A DNA stretch of 64,000 nt from Aeromonas australiensis (GCF_000819725.1 NZ_CDDH01000046.1:1-64000), one strand, 5' to 3'; counted from the first letter of the stretch, positions 7,299 through 17,014 are shown. Numbers and translations are program-made. The notes: generated by a model not told the origin, from the sequence alone.

Positions 7299-8423
7299 TC
7301 AACCCGGCTCTGCGCCGCTGGGCGCCACACTCGGAGTGCAGGCCGGATCCTGATACTGCTGATAGAGGGCATAAAACTCGGCCTTGTTGTGCAGGGCTGC
7401 AGCGACGCAGGCGGGATCAAACTGGCTGCCGGCATGCTCCTCCAGATAGGCAAATGCCGTCTCGAACGGCCAGCCCTTCTTATAGGGGCGCTCGCTAGTC
7501 AGGGCATCAAACACATCGGCCACCGTCACGATGCGCGCAGCAAGCGGGATCGCCTCCCCCGCCAGCCCATCCGGATAACCTTGGCCATCAAAACGCTCGT
7601 GATGATGGGCTACGATATCAATCAGCATGTCGGTATGGTGAATGCCTTCCAGACCAAATGTACTCATCATCAGGGCAATCATCTCCCGCCCCTTGCTTGG
7701 GTGGATCTTCATGATCTCGAACTCTTCCGGCGTCAGCTTGCCCGGCTTGAGCAAAATAGCATCCGGCACCGCGATCTTGCCGATGTCGTGCAGCTCGGAG
7801 AAGAGGTAGATAAACTCCACCTCCTCATCGCTCAGCCCGCAAGTCGGGGCCAGCGTCTTGGCGATCAGTCGGGAGTAGGCCGACATCCGGTGCAGATGGT
7901 TGGCGGTCTCCTCATCCCGATAGCGGCTAAACTCCCGCGCCGTGGTCAGCGCGCCGCCGAGGGTCTGGATCGAGAAAAACTCCACCGCAATGATGGCCGA
8001 GAGCGCCTGGGCATAGGCCGACAGCTCGCTGCGGATCGGCTCCCCGAAATATCCCGGCTCCATAGCATCACAAAACAGAAAGCCAAACAGTTTGCTGTTG
8101 AACAGCAGCGGCTCGGTATAGCTGGAGGCATAACCCGCCTCCAGTACCTTGCGGCTGTGCTCCGACGCAGAGCCACGCAGGGCATCGAGATTACCGAGTA
8201 CCCGGGGCAGCTTGTGCTCCGCCAGATAACTCAGGGAGGGAACATCGCTCAGCTTCACCTCATACTGCACCAGTGGCGAGGGCCCCTCGGTGCTGTGGGC
8301 AAAGGTCTTGAGCTGATCGGTATGGGGATCGTAAATCGCGATGGCCACCCGGCTCAGCTTGTCAAAGCGCTGCCTGAGCGTGGCATGTACGCTCTGCATT
8401 TTTTCGCCAAATGAACTTTCCAT
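7299..8423 (-). CDS. HD-GYP domain cyclic-di-GMP phosphodiesterase
   Basis: 374 residues. The N-terminal half (about 20-165) looks like a GAF-type sensory domain (VAIAIYDPHTDQLKTFAH, later SSYTEPLLFNSKLFGFLFCD). The C-terminal half is an HD-GYP hydrolase with ELHDIGKIAVPD and HHERFDGQGYPDGL, both signature motifs intact, so c-di-GMP hydrolysis is expected. The ATG at 8423 was chosen for its GGAGAAGG ribosome-binding site; upstream in-frame sequence lacks coding character. Divergent from rimO. Likely lowers c-di-GMP in response to a cytoplasmic signal; the ligand is unknown. Confidence 0.9.
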   Translation of the reverse strand: MESSFGEKMQSVHATLRQRFDKLSRVAIAIYDPHTDQLKTFAHSTEGPSPLVQYEVKLSDVPSLSYLAEHKLPRVLGNLDALRGSASEHSRKVLEAGYASSYTEPLLFNSKLFGFLFCDAMEPGYFGEPIRSELSAYAQALSAIIAVEFFSIQTLGGALTTAREFSRYRDEETANHLHRMSAYSRLIAKTLAPTCGLSDEEVEFIYLFSELHDIGKIAVPDAILLKPGKLTPEEFEIMKIHPSKGREMIALMMSTFGLEGIHHTDMLIDIVAHHHERFDGQGYPDGLAGEAIPLAARIVTVADVFDALTSERPYKKGWPFETAFAYLEEHAGSQFDPACVAAALHNKAEFYALYQQYQDPACTPSVAPSGAEPG

Positions 8424-8467
8424 CGCCTTCTCCAACGGGACCCCGTGATGGAAGTATAGTGACTCCC

Positions 8468-8496
8468 TTTGACGCTCTCCCCGCCACGGCGTCAAA
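8468..8496 (-). promoter_or_regulatory. Inverted repeat upstream of the HD-GYP gene
   Basis: TTTGACGC (8468-8475) and GCGTCAAA (8489-8496), perfect 8-base arms 13 bases apart, centred about 60 bases upstream of the start codon. Operator-like; no regulator assigned. Confidence 0.4.
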
Positions 8497-8715
8497 ATTG
8501 ACAGAAAAATCAACAAAGCAGCGTCCCCACAACCAACCTGCACAGCAGAGGCAATAGCCCTACCAAGGGCGCATCATCACCGATTGTGGGTGTGACCCAA
8601 TCCTGCCTACTCGGAGATATTGTTCGGTTCTGCCATGCTGGCTGTATAGTTTTTGGTTAACCATTCCGGTAAAATCCGCGCCCTTAAAGAAGAGCCACCT
8701 AAGAGTGATTGAGCG

Positions 8716-10044
8716 ATGTCCAACACAAAACAGGCCCCCAAAGTAGGATTCGTCTCCTTGGGTTGCCCCAAAAACCTGGTCGATTCCGAACGCATCCTGA
8801 CCCAGCTGCGTACCGAAGGGTACGATGTGGTGCCCAGCTATGACGATGCCGAGCTGGTCGTCGTCAACACCTGCGGCTTTATCGACAGCGCGGTGCAAGA
8901 GTCGCTGGAAGCGATCGGCGAAGCGCTGACCGAGAATGGCAAGGTGATCGTCACCGGCTGCCTCGGTGCCAAAGAGAATCAGATCCGCGAGATCCACCCC
9001 AAGGTGCTCGAGATCACCGGCCCCCACGCCTACGAAGAGGTGCTGGGCCACGTCCACAAATATGTGGAGAAGCCGCAGCATAACCCCTTCACCAGTCTGG
9101 TACCGGCCCACGGCGTCAAGCTGACCCCGCGCCACTACGCCTATCTGAAGATTTCCGAAGGGTGCAACCACCGCTGCACCTTCTGCATCATTCCCTCCAT
9201 GCGCGGGGATCTGGTGAGCCGCCCCATCGGCGACGTGCTGGCCGAAGCCAAGCGCCTGAAAGAGGCCGGGGTGAAGGAGCTGCTGGTGATCTCCCAGGAC
9301 ACCTCCGCCTACGGTGTCGATGTGAAGCACCGCACCGGTTTCTACGATGGCATGCCGGTCAAGACCAGCATGGTCGCCCTGTGCGAAGAGCTGGCCAAGC
9401 TCGATATCTGGGTGCGCCTGCACTACGTCTACCCCTACCCGCACGTGGATGACGTCATCCCGCTGATGCGCGATGGCAAGGTACTGCCCTACCTCGATAT
9501 TCCGTTGCAGCACGCCAGCCCGCGCATCCTCAAACTGATGAAGCGCCCGGGTACGGTCGAGCGCACCCTGGAGCGGATCCAGAAGTGGCGCGAGATCTGC
9601 CCGCAGATCACCCTGCGCTCCACCTTTATCGTCGGCTTCCCGGGCGAGACCGAGGAAGAGTTCCAGATGCTGCTCGACTTTATCGACAAAGCGGAGCTGG
9701 ATCGGGTCGGCTGCTTCAAATACAGCCCGGTCGAAGGTGCTAAGGCCAACGAGCTGCCGGATCCGGTGCCGGAAGAGATTCAGGAAGAGCGCTTCCAGCG
9801 TTTTATGGAGCTGCAGCAGCAGGTCTCCATCCGCAAGCTGGCCCGCAAAGTGGGTCAGGTGCTGACCGTCATCATCGACGAGGTGGACGAAGAGGGCGCC
9901 ACTGGCCGCTCCTTCGCCGATGCGCCGGAGATCGACGGTCTGGTCTACCTCAACGGCGAGACCGGCCTCAAGCCGGGGGACATGGTCAAGGTACGGATCG
10001 ACGAATCCGACGAATATGACCTGTGGGCCAGCCTGATCAGCTAA
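8716..10044 (+). CDS. rimO: Ribosomal protein S12 methylthiotransferase
   Basis: 442 residues, the family's usual length. Radical-SAM enzyme adding a methylthio group to Asp of S12. N-terminal UPF0004 domain with [15 protein letters not shown] and TGCLG cysteines for the auxiliary cluster; radical-SAM motif CNHRCTFC (about 152-159); C-terminal TRAM domain from about residue 375. Single gene with its own terminator 26 bases downstream. Confidence 0.97.
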   Translation: MSNTKQAPKVGFVSLGCPKNLVDSERILTQLRTEGYDVVPSYDDAELVVVNTCGFIDSAVQESLEAIGEALTENGKVIVTGCLGAKENQIREIHPKVLEITGPHAYEEVLGHVHKYVEKPQHNPFTSLVPAHGVKLTPRHYAYLKISEGCNHRCTFCIIPSMRGDLVSRPIGDVLAEAKRLKEAGVKELLVISQDTSAYGVDVKHRTGFYDGMPVKTSMVALCEELAKLDIWVRLHYVYPYPHVDDVIPLMRDGKVLPYLDIPLQHASPRILKLMKRPGTVERTLERIQKWREICPQITLRSTFIVGFPGETEEEFQMLLDFIDKAELDRVGCFKYSPVEGAKANELPDPVPEEIQEERFQRFMELQQQVSIRKLARKVGQVLTVIIDEVDEEGATGRSFADAPEIDGLVYLNGETGLKPGDMVKVRIDESDEYDLWASLIS

Positions 10045-10069
10045 TTCAGGCCTTACCAGCCAAATGAAG

Positions 10070-10091
10070 AAAGCGCCTGCGGGCGCTTTTT
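10070..10091 (+). terminator. rimO terminator
   Basis: AAAGCGCC stem with loop TGCG, followed by six T residues. Confidence 0.9.
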
Positions 10092-10476
10092 TACTGGTTG
10101 AATGCCGCTCCGGCGTGCAGCACATTCCCCCGATAACGCAGCGCTTGCTTGGCAAGAACGGGGTGAAGCGCAGCAGCCACACCTTGCTATCGGTGGAGTA
10201 TTGCAAACAGCGGCCATCGGCCAGCCGGGTCAGCAGCCAGAAGCGACGCGGAGAGAGGCCCGCTGTGGCGCTCGCTGTGACGATCAAAGCCATACCGGGT
10301 GCTGCCCCAAACTCGCGATGCCGGTCTGTCGCCACGTTCACTACCACCAAATCAGGTGGTGCAAGTCACTTCGATTCTTGCCCCTGCCCCCCCTCTCTAC
10401 TCCCCCAGCAAATGCAATTGGCCTCCACCATCAGGCGCATAAAAATCCTAATCCGCCCGGCGAAATATCGGTCTTT

Positions 10477-10492
10477 TGTGAGAAACATCACA
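10477..10492 (+). promoter_or_regulatory. Predicted CRP-binding site
   Basis: TGTGA-GAAACA-TCACA, a full match to the CRP consensus, 330 bases before the PTS IIABC start. It fits catabolite control of the transporter, though the distance implies a long leader or an undetected short gene. Confidence 0.6.
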
Positions 10493-10767
10493 TCCTGCCG
10501 CACCTTTAAACCACATATAAATCCAGATCCAGATAATGATTTATTTGTTGATATGACGCATCACCAACCTGTCGGAGAGCCAGACACCGAGACATTCATC
10601 TGTTTTTAAAGAAAAAATTAATAACGACCTGATCATGGCGAGTCCTGCCTGAAAACGGGATCTTCATCACATCGTGTTTTACTGCGCACAAAAATCCAGT
10701 GATTAGCACATTTGTCCGATAGGGAGAGGGCGGGCGAGCCGCGATAATGGTCAGGTCATTTTTATCC

Positions 10768-10811
10768 AGTACGTCGATACGTACTCACGCATAGCTTCCG
10801 TTACCGGAAGC
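10768..10811 (+). promoter_or_regulatory. Two tandem inverted repeats before the PTS IIABC gene
   Basis: AGTACGT-CGAT-ACGTACT (10768-10785) and GCTTCCG-TTAC-CGGAAGC (10794-10811), each with perfect 7-base arms and a 4-base spacer. The second directly abuts the GGGGAGAG ribosome-binding site. Either stacked leader hairpins or an operator pair. Confidence 0.45.
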
Positions 10812-10823
10812 GGGGAGAGCGCC

Positions 10824-12734
10824 ATGATCACCACCTTGATCAATGAACATCTGATCAACCTCGATTTGAAAGCGACGCGTAAGGAAGAGGTCTTCACCGA
10901 GATGGCCCGCCTGCTGGCGTCGCAAAGCAAGGTCAGCGACGAGCAGGCCTTTATCAAGGATCTGTGGGCCCGCGAAGAGCTGGGCAACACCGGCTTTGAA
11001 GAGGGCGTGGCCCTGCCTCACGCCAAGAGTGCGGCGGTGTGCAACCCGGCGGTCGCCATCGGCATCAGCCGCAACGGCATCGAGTATGGCGCCGAAGATG
11101 GCAAGCCATCCCACATTTTCTTTATGATCGCCTCCCCGGCCGGTGGCGCCAACCACCATATCGAAGTGCTGGCCGAGCTCTCCGGCAAGCTGATCGAAGA
11201 GGGCTTTATCGCCAAGCTGCTGGCGGCCAACACCCCGGCCGATGCGCTGGCGCTGCTGCTGGCCAAGAAAGAGGAGCAGAGCGCGGCCCCGACCACCAGC
11301 AAGGGCTTTATCATAGGTGTCACCGGCTGCCCGGCCGGTATCGCCCACACCTATCTGGCGGCCGAGTCGCTGGAGCGCGCCGCCAAGGAGCTGGGTTATG
11401 AGGTGAAGGTGGAGACCAACGGCTCCATCGGCGTCAAGAACAGCCCGACCGCTGACGAGATCGCCCGTGCCGCCGCCATCGTGGTGGCCTGCGACAAGCA
11501 GGTGGATATGGCCCGCTTCAACGGCAAACCCCTCATCAAGACCGGCGTCAAGGCCCCCATCAAGGATGGCAAGGGTCTGATCGAGCAGGCGCTGAAAGCC
11601 CCCGCCTATGTGGCGGACAAGGATGAGAAGAAGGGGGACGAGAAGCGCGCCAGCGGCGGCAGCTCGGATCTCTATCGCTACCTGATGAACGGTGTCTCCC
11701 ACATGATCCCGTTCGTGGTGACCGGTGGTCTGCTTATCGCCCTGTCACTGGCCATCGGCGGCAACCCGACCCCGAGCGGCATGCAGATCCCGGAAGGGAG
11801 CATGTGGAACCAGATCCTCAACGTGGGCGTGGCCGCCTTCACCCTGATGATCCCCATTCTGGCGGGCTATATCGCCTACGCCATCGGTGATCGTCCGGCA
11901 CTGGCACCGGGCTTTATCGGCGGCTGGATCGCCAATAACGGCAGCTTCTACGGCGCTGATGCCGGTACCGGCTTTATCGGTGCCATCATTGCGGGCCTCT
12001 TGGTCGGCTATCTGGTGCGCTGGATTGCCACCCGCCAGTACCACAAGATGGTGCAACCGCTGGTGCCGATCCTGATCGCTCCCATCGTCGGTTCCCTGTT
12101 TATCGCTGCGGTATTCATCTTCATCATCGGCGCCCCGATTGCCGACATGATGACTGGCCTCAACGCCATGCTGCTCTCCATGAGCGGTGGCAGTCTGGTG
12201 CTGCTGGGTATCGTGCTCGGTGGTATGGCCGGCTTTGATATGGGTGGCCCGGTTAACAAGGTGGCGTTCCTGTTCTCGGTCGGCATGATCGCCTCCGGCC
12301 AGACCCAGTTTATGGGCGCCATGGCCTGCGCCATCCCGGCCGCACCGCTCGGCATGTCGCTTGCGACCGTGCTCGGTCGCAAGCTGGGTATCTTCGACGA
12401 GTCCGAGATCGAAGCGGGCAAAGCCGCCGGTGCCATGGGTCTGGTGGGTATCTCCGAAGGGGCGATCCCGTTCGCCGCCCGCGACCCGCTGGCCGTGATC
12501 CCGGCCAACGTGCTGGGCAGCATGACCGCTGCTGTGATGGCCTTCCTGCTGGGTATCACCAACAGCGTTGCCCACGGTGGCCCCATCGTCGCCCTGCTGG
12601 GTGCGGTCAACAAGCCGCTGCTGGCCCTGCTCTGCATGATCTGCGGTGCCATCGTTACCGGCGTGGTGGCGGTTGCCCTGAAAAAGCTGCGGGTCAAAAA
12701 GAGTGACGAGGTAACCCTGGCCAAGGCGGCCTGA
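10824..12734 (+). CDS. Fructose-family PTS transporter, fused IIA-IIB-IIC
   Basis: 636 residues. EIIA type 2 domain (1-150) with phosphorylatable H66 in ALPHAK; EIIB (about 160-265) with C169 in VTGCPAGIAHTY; EIIC (about 285-625) with many membrane segments, GGPVNKVAF and GISEGAIPFAARDP. It phosphorylates and imports a fructose-like sugar at the expense of PEP. Domain order matches E. coli MngA/HrsA and related permeases, so the substrate could be fructose, mannose or 2-O-mannosylglycerate; no mngB-type hydrolase or fruK lies beside it. Own terminator. Upstream CRP-type site predicted. Confidence 0.9.
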   Translation: MITTLINEHLINLDLKATRKEEVFTEMARLLASQSKVSDEQAFIKDLWAREELGNTGFEEGVALPHAKSAAVCNPAVAIGISRNGIEYGAEDGKPSHIFFMIASPAGGANHHIEVLAELSGKLIEEGFIAKLLAANTPADALALLLAKKEEQSAAPTTSKGFIIGVTGCPAGIAHTYLAAESLERAAKELGYEVKVETNGSIGVKNSPTADEIARAAAIVVACDKQVDMARFNGKPLIKTGVKAPIKDGKGLIEQALKAPAYVADKDEKKGDEKRASGGSSDLYRYLMNGVSHMIPFVVTGGLLIALSLAIGGNPTPSGMQIPEGSMWNQILNVGVAAFTLMIPILAGYIAYAIGDRPALAPGFIGGWIANNGSFYGADAGTGFIGAIIAGLLVGYLVRWIATRQYHKMVQPLVPILIAPIVGSLFIAAVFIFIIGAPIADMMTGLNAMLLSMSGGSLVLLGIVLGGMAGFDMGGPVNKVAFLFSVGMIASGQTQFMGAMACAIPAAPLGMSLATVLGRKLGIFDESEIEAGKAAGAMGLVGISEGAIPFAARDPLAVIPANVLGSMTAAVMAFLLGITNSVAHGGPIVALLGAVNKPLLALLCMICGAIVTGVVAVALKKLRVKKSDEVTLAKAA

Positions 12735-12770
12735 GTTCCCCTCGCCATGTCGGCTCGTAGAGCATAAAAA

Positions 12771-12801
12771 GAGGCCACCCCCGGGGTGGCCTCTTGTTTT
12801 T
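12771..12801 (+). terminator. Terminator of the PTS IIABC gene
   Basis: Perfect 11-bp stem GAGGCCACCCC around a single C, then TTGTTTTTG. Confidence 0.9.
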
Positions 12802-12966
12802 GTGATGGCTGGCGAGCCGCTTTCCCCAATATCGACACACTCGACATGGTGGTCGATAACCCCTCCCCCCTCATCTCTCTGGATCCCTGCTGGCCGCTTC
12901 TCATCCCACCAAGGTCTCATTCGCCACAATAAACGGACTGAAGTGGCCGCACTCCGGCATCAGTGG

Positions 12967-13021
12967 TGTGATGCTTCTCACGCTTTGTCTGCGAAAGCGT
13001 AAAAACTAGGAATATTTCCTA
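12967..13021 (+). promoter_or_regulatory. uhpT control region: CRP-like site and LuxR-type palindrome
   Basis: TGTGA-TGCTTC-TCACG (12967-12982) matches CRP at nine of ten bases. Thirty-nine bases on, centre to centre, is TAGGAA-TAT-TTCCTA (13007-13021), a perfect palindrome of the type bound by LuxR/NarL-family response regulators. In E. coli, CRP binds upstream of the UhpA sites at uhpT, the same order. The start codon lies 260 bases further, leaving a long leader. The remainder of 12802-13282 shows nothing else I can support. Confidence 0.5.
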
Positions 13022-13282
13022 CCCCTGCTAGGGATGGCTCTCAAGCCATTTTTTGCCTCTCTTATTAGAGTCACCTCACCTGATGTCGTGACCCGCACCG
13101 CGACGGGCAATGTGCCCCGTCATCCCGTGTCGGGCCCGGGTTTATATGGATGGAGCGTCGTGCGCAGCAACGGCTGACGGCCCCGACGTTCCGTTCCCCC
13201 TTCCGTAGCGTGACCTCCAACCCCAATCAAAAAGTGAGGAACGCGACGGAAACAGCGTCTATCTCGCAGAGGATGAACGAAG

Positions 13283-14689
13283 ATGTTTAAACTGCTCGAA
13301 CAGGTCCGGGTCCCCACCCTGAACCTGCCGGTCGAAGCCCGGCGCAAGCTCTGGTTCAAACCGTTTATGCAATCCTATCTGGTTGTGTTCATCGGTTACC
13401 TGACCATGTATCTGATCCGCAAGAACTTCAACATTGCGCAGAATGACATGATCCAGGAGTACGGTCTCTCCATGACCGAGCTTGGCATGATCGGCCTTGG
13501 CTTCTCCATCACCTACGGGGTGGGCAAGACCATCGTCTCCTACTATGCCGATGGCAAGAACACCAAGCAGTTCCTGCCGCTGATGCTGATCCTCTCCGCG
13601 CTCTGCATGCTGGGCTTCAGTGCCAGCATGGGCGGCACAAGTTTCAGCCTCTACTTCATGATCTTCTTCTATGCCCTGAGCGGTTTCTTCCAGAGCTGCG
13701 GCGGTTCGTGCAGCTACTCCACCATCACCAAGTGGACCCCTCGCAACAAGCGCGGCACCTATCTGGGTATGTGGAACCTCTCCCACAACGTGGGCGGGGC
13801 CGGTGCAGCCGGTGTGGCGCTGTTCGGTGCCAACTACCTGTTTGATGGCAACGTGCTTGGCATGTTTATCTTCCCCTCCATCATCGCGCTGATCGTCGGC
13901 TTTATCGGCCTGCGCTTTGGTAGCGATTCACCGGAAGCCTATGGCCTTGGCAAGGTGGAAGAGCTGTTTGACGAAGTGGCGAGCGAAGAGGATATCGCCA
14001 CCGAAGAGCAGCAGCTGACCAAGTGGCAGATCTTCGTGAAGTACGTGCTGCTCAACAAGGTGATCTGGCTGCTCTGCTTTGCCAACATCTTCCTCTATGT
14101 GGTGCGTATCGGTATCGACCAGTGGTCCACCGTCTACGCCCACCAGGAGCTCGGCTTCTCCAAAGACGTGGCTATTCAGGGCTTTACCTTCTTCGAAGTG
14201 GGTGCTCTGGTCGGCACCCTGATGTGGGGCTACCTCTCTGACCTGGCCAATGGCCGTCGTGGTCTGGTGGCTTGCGTGGCGCTGGCGCTGATTATCGCCA
14301 CCCTGGGTCTCTACCAGCATGCGACTACCCAGTTTATGTTCCTGGGCTCTCTGTTCCTGCTCGGCTTCCTGGTGTTCGGTCCGCAACTGCTGATCGGTGT
14401 GGCCGCCGTGGGCTTCGTACCCAAGCAGGGCATCAGCGTGGCCGATGGCGTCAAGGGCACCTTCGCTTACCTGATTGGTGACAGCTTTGCCAAACTGGGT
14501 CTGGGCATGATCGCCGATGGCACCCCCATCTTCGGTCTGACCGGATGGAGTGGCACCTTCGCGGCGCTGGATATGGCCGCCGCTGCCTGTCTGGTGCTGA
14601 TGGCCTGCGTTGCCGTCGCCGAAGAGCGCAAGATCCGCCGCATCAAGCGCGAACTGAAAGCCGCCGAGCTGGCGACCCAGACCGCCTGA
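13283..14689 (+). CDS. uhpT: Hexose-6-phosphate:phosphate antiporter
   Basis: 468 residues, nearly colinear with E. coli UhpT (463). MFS organophosphate:Pi antiporter of the inner membrane, importing glucose-6-phosphate and related sugar phosphates, and the usual entry route for fosfomycin. Visible hallmarks: [29 protein letters not shown] region at 20-48, [40 protein letters not shown]. The sensor-regulator genes uhpABC are absent from this window, so the transporter is a lone gene here, with a predicted CRP site and a palindrome upstream and its own terminator. Confidence 0.96.
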   Translation: MFKLLEQVRVPTLNLPVEARRKLWFKPFMQSYLVVFIGYLTMYLIRKNFNIAQNDMIQEYGLSMTELGMIGLGFSITYGVGKTIVSYYADGKNTKQFLPLMLILSALCMLGFSASMGGTSFSLYFMIFFYALSGFFQSCGGSCSYSTITKWTPRNKRGTYLGMWNLSHNVGGAGAAGVALFGANYLFDGNVLGMFIFPSIIALIVGFIGLRFGSDSPEAYGLGKVEELFDEVASEEDIATEEQQLTKWQIFVKYVLLNKVIWLLCFANIFLYVVRIGIDQWSTVYAHQELGFSKDVAIQGFTFFEVGALVGTLMWGYLSDLANGRRGLVACVALALIIATLGLYQHATTQFMFLGSLFLLGFLVFGPQLLIGVAAVGFVPKQGISVADGVKGTFAYLIGDSFAKLGLGMIADGTPIFGLTGWSGTFAALDMAAAACLVLMACVAVAEERKIRRIKRELKAAELATQTA

Positions 14690-14717
14690 TAGCCATAGCA
14701 ACAAACGCAGATTGTTC

Positions 14718-14750
14718 AGGGCCACCCACAGGGGTGGCCCTTGTTGTTTG
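14718..14750 (+). terminator. uhpT terminator
   Basis: 10-bp stem AGGGCCACCC with loop ACAG, followed by TGTTGTTT. Confidence 0.85.
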
Positions 14751-14907
14751 GAGCAACCAGACACCCGATTAGCCAGGCATCAGCCCGTGCTGCCGCGCAA
14801 GGGGCAGCGATATCCCCATCAAGATCCCACTTTTCATATGCGCTTTTGGTAAATTCCCACCGCTGGCGCTATCTTGTCATCCCCCTTGTCAGTATCACAG
14901 AGAGCAG

Positions 14908-15213
14908 ATGAAGATCGTTGCCGTCACAGCTTGCCCAACCGGTATTGCCCATACCTATATGGCTGCCGATGCCCTGCAAAAAGCCGCCACCGTGTTGGGG
15001 CTCAAGATCAAGGTCGAGACTCAGGGCGCCATGGGCATGGAGAACATGCTGACCGCCCGCGATATTGCCAGCGCCGATCTGGTGCTGATTGCCTCCGATA
15101 TCGAGATTGAGCAGAAAGAGCGCTTTCTTGGCTGCACCATCCATCAGGTGAGACTGGAAACCGTGCTGCTGGATGCCAACGCCGTACTCAAGGCCCTGCC
15201 GATCCCGGCCTGA
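14908..15213 (+). CDS. Orphan fructose-family PTS enzyme IIB
   Basis: 101 residues, a single IIB domain with the phosphocysteine C9 in VTACPTGIAHTY. It strongly resembles the IIB part of the IIABC protein encoded 4 kb upstream. No IIC gene is adjacent, so it must either serve a IIC elsewhere or act in regulation. Its TGA shares a base with the next ATG (TGATG), coupling it to the HPr-like/IIA fusion gene. AGAGAGCAG precedes the start. Confidence 0.85.
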   Translation: MKIVAVTACPTGIAHTYMAADALQKAATVLGLKIKVETQGAMGMENMLTARDIASADLVLIASDIEIEQKERFLGCTIHQVRLETVLLDANAVLKALPIPA

Positions 15214-15980
15214 TGCTGACCCGCGAAATCACCTTCTACTGCCAGCAGGGGTTGAGCATCACCCAGGCCAAGCAGTTGAACCGGCTGGCGGGGATGTTCA
15301 CATCCACCATCCGCTGCGCCAACCTCACCCGGCGCCAGACCGTCGCCGCCAGCAACCAGCTCTCCCTGTTGACCCTCGCCACCCAGCCCGGCGATCTCTG
15401 CCAGTTGCAGATCGAAGGGGACGATGCCGAACTGGCCCACATGGCCTTCACCTGCTGGTGCGGCGAACTGGGTCAACCGCTGGTGCGCCCGCGCACCGCC
15501 GCGCTGGCGGAGTTGCGACTGGCCAACGCCCTGTCCGACTACCAGTTTGCCCTGCGCCAACTGGCCCACAGCCCCGAACAGCTGACCAAGGCCGAGGCCC
15601 TCGAGCATCTGATCGATCTGCTGCCCGCCGAGCTGATCACCGACCGCGCCACACTGACCGCTGCGGTAGAGCGGCGCGAGCAGGTCTCGGCCACCATCAT
15701 CCGCCCCGGTCTAGCCATGCCTCATGTATTGAGCGAAGGGATCAGCCAGCCGGCGCTGACCCTGCTTAGCTGCAAGAAGGCCATCGAGTGGGGCTCTCAA
15801 ATCGGGCCGGTGCAGACCATTATTCTGCTGGCGGTGCCAGTTGGCAGCGGACGGGAGACCCTGCGCCCCCTTACCCGACTGGCGCAGGCGATGATCAACG
15901 ATGTGGTCAGCCACGCCCTGTTGCAGGCAGGCTCGGACCCCGCCCGTCAGGCTATCGTCATCGAGAGCCTGCTGAGCTAG
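15213..15980 (+). CDS. HPr-like (His-less) domain fused to PTS EIIA type 2
   Basis: 255 residues. Residues 1-85 align with HPr (start LTREITFYCQQGL, then FTSTI, then LLTLATQPGDLCQLQIEGDD), but position 15, the phosphohistidine of HPr, is Ser, and R17 is also lost. Residues about 110-255 are a type 2 EIIA domain with likely active H171 in GLAMPHV. The order HPr-IIA is the reverse of FruB/DTP (IIA-M-HPr). Translationally coupled to an orphan IIB and without any IIC nearby. A regulatory or scaffold role for the HPr part is inference; EIIA phosphotransfer to the neighbour IIB is plausible. Confidence 0.75.
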   Translation: MLTREITFYCQQGLSITQAKQLNRLAGMFTSTIRCANLTRRQTVAASNQLSLLTLATQPGDLCQLQIEGDDAELAHMAFTCWCGELGQPLVRPRTAALAELRLANALSDYQFALRQLAHSPEQLTKAEALEHLIDLLPAELITDRATLTAAVERREQVSATIIRPGLAMPHVLSEGISQPALTLLSCKKAIEWGSQIGPVQTIILLAVPVGSGRETLRPLTRLAQAMINDVVSHALLQAGSDPARQAIVIESLLS

Positions 15981-16084
15981 GCGAATTGGCTCCGGGCGCG
16001 GCTGGTTCTGACGCCAGCCATTCATCCTGCCCTCAGCACCCTGTGGTACACTCGCTGCCATCGTCTGTCTGAAGTGTGTATCCG

Positions 16085-17014
16085 ATGAAATCTCCCCGCT
16101 CCCGTCTCTCTGTCAACCGTGCGCCGCGCGATAACGCCCCGCGCTCGGCGGCCAAACCAGCTGCCCCCCGCCATGCCGCCACCCGCAAACCGGAGCTGGC
16201 CCCAGCGGATCGCAAGCTGCTGCTATTGAACAAGCCCTATATGGTGCTCTGCCAGTTCACCGACGAGGCGGGCCGGGAGACCCTCAAGGATTACATCAAA
16301 GAGCCCGGCATCTACGCCGCAGGGCGGCTCGATCGCGACAGCGAGGGGCTATTGCTGCTCACCAACGATGGCAAGCTGCAGGCGCGCCTCACCCAGCCGG
16401 GGGAGAAGACCCCCAAGACCTACTGGGTGCAGGTGGAAGGCGTGCCGAGCGAAGAGAAACTGGCCGCTCTGCGCGCCGGGGTGGCGCTCAATGACGGCAT
16501 GACCCTGCCCGCCGGGGCGCGCATTATGGATGAACCTGCGGTGTGGCCGCGTAATCCGCCCATTCGCGAGCGCAAGGAGATCCCCACCAGCTGGCTTGAG
16601 ATCAAAATCGTGGAGGGGCGCAACCGGCAGGTACGGCGAATGACCGCCCATATCGGCCACCCCACCCTGCGCCTTATTCGCTACGCCATCGGTGACTGGA
16701 CCTTGGGTAACTGGCAAGAAGATGGGCTGGCACCCGGCGAGAGCCGCGCCCTGCCCGCCCCCGAGCTGGCGCCGAGCTCCAGCAGCCGCCCGCGTCCCTC
16801 CTCATCCCGTTCAGGCGCTCATACCGCCAAACCGGCAGGGGATACGCCACGGCGGGCCAGCCAGCCGAGACGGGACGAGCGTCCCCGCAACACTCACCCA
16901 ACCGAGGGTGCAACCCCAAGCCCGACTGGCGGCAAACCCCGCAGCAGCGGCCGAGGAACGGCACGCAGACCCGCCCGTGCGGGCAACCCCAATAGCAGCG
17001 ACAAGGAGTCATGA
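16085..17014 (+). CDS. rluE: 23S rRNA pseudouridine synthase, RluE type, with basic C-terminal extension
   Basis: 309 residues from the ATG at 16085; a GTG at 16076 is possible. RsuA/RluB/E/F subfamily without an S4 domain: [18 protein letters not shown], catalytic Asp in [16 protein letters not shown] (near residue 86), and [12 protein letters not shown]. coli RluE modifies U2457 and is 217 residues; here the core ends near residue 220 and is followed by about 85 residues rich in Ser, Pro, Arg and Gly, probably disordered and RNA-binding. A basic N-terminal extension is also present. TGATG overlap with nudJ, as in the enterobacterial rluE-nudJ-mnmA order. Confidence 0.9.
   Translation: MKSPRSRLSVNRAPRDNAPRSAAKPAAPRHAATRKPELAPADRKLLLLNKPYMVLCQFTDEAGRETLKDYIKEPGIYAAGRLDRDSEGLLLLTNDGKLQARLTQPGEKTPKTYWVQVEGVPSEEKLAALRAGVALNDGMTLPAGARIMDEPAVWPRNPPIRERKEIPTSWLEIKIVEGRNRQVRRMTAHIGHPTLRLIRYAIGDWTLGNWQEDGLAPGESRALPAPELAPSSSSRPRPSSSRSGAHTAKPAGDTPRRASQPRRDERPRNTHPTEGATPSPTGGKPRSSGRGTARRPARAGNPNSSDKES

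Larger units (their letters stand above)
10092..10823. other. Long leader/intergenic region before the PTS IIABC gene
   Basis: About 730 bases with no supported gene. The first 250 bases keep a protein-like minus-strand frame (RRFWLLTRLADGRCLQYSTDSK...) that never stops before it runs antisense into rimO; it may be a gene remnant. The AT-rich second half carries a perfect CRP-type site (10477-10492) and two adjacent inverted repeats (10768-10811), so it is largely regulatory. Confidence 0.5.

Noticed and set aside
8560-10350. 596-codon open frame on the minus strand opposite rimO
   Set aside because: It lies antisense to a full-length rimO with clear motifs; the frame is open because of GC-rich codon structure. 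Only its first 80 codons, outside rimO, look faintly protein-like.
11745-12929. Long minus-strand frames opposite the PTS IIABC gene
   Set aside because: His/Gly/Asp-rich shadow translation of a membrane protein gene, with no domain and no ribosome-binding site.
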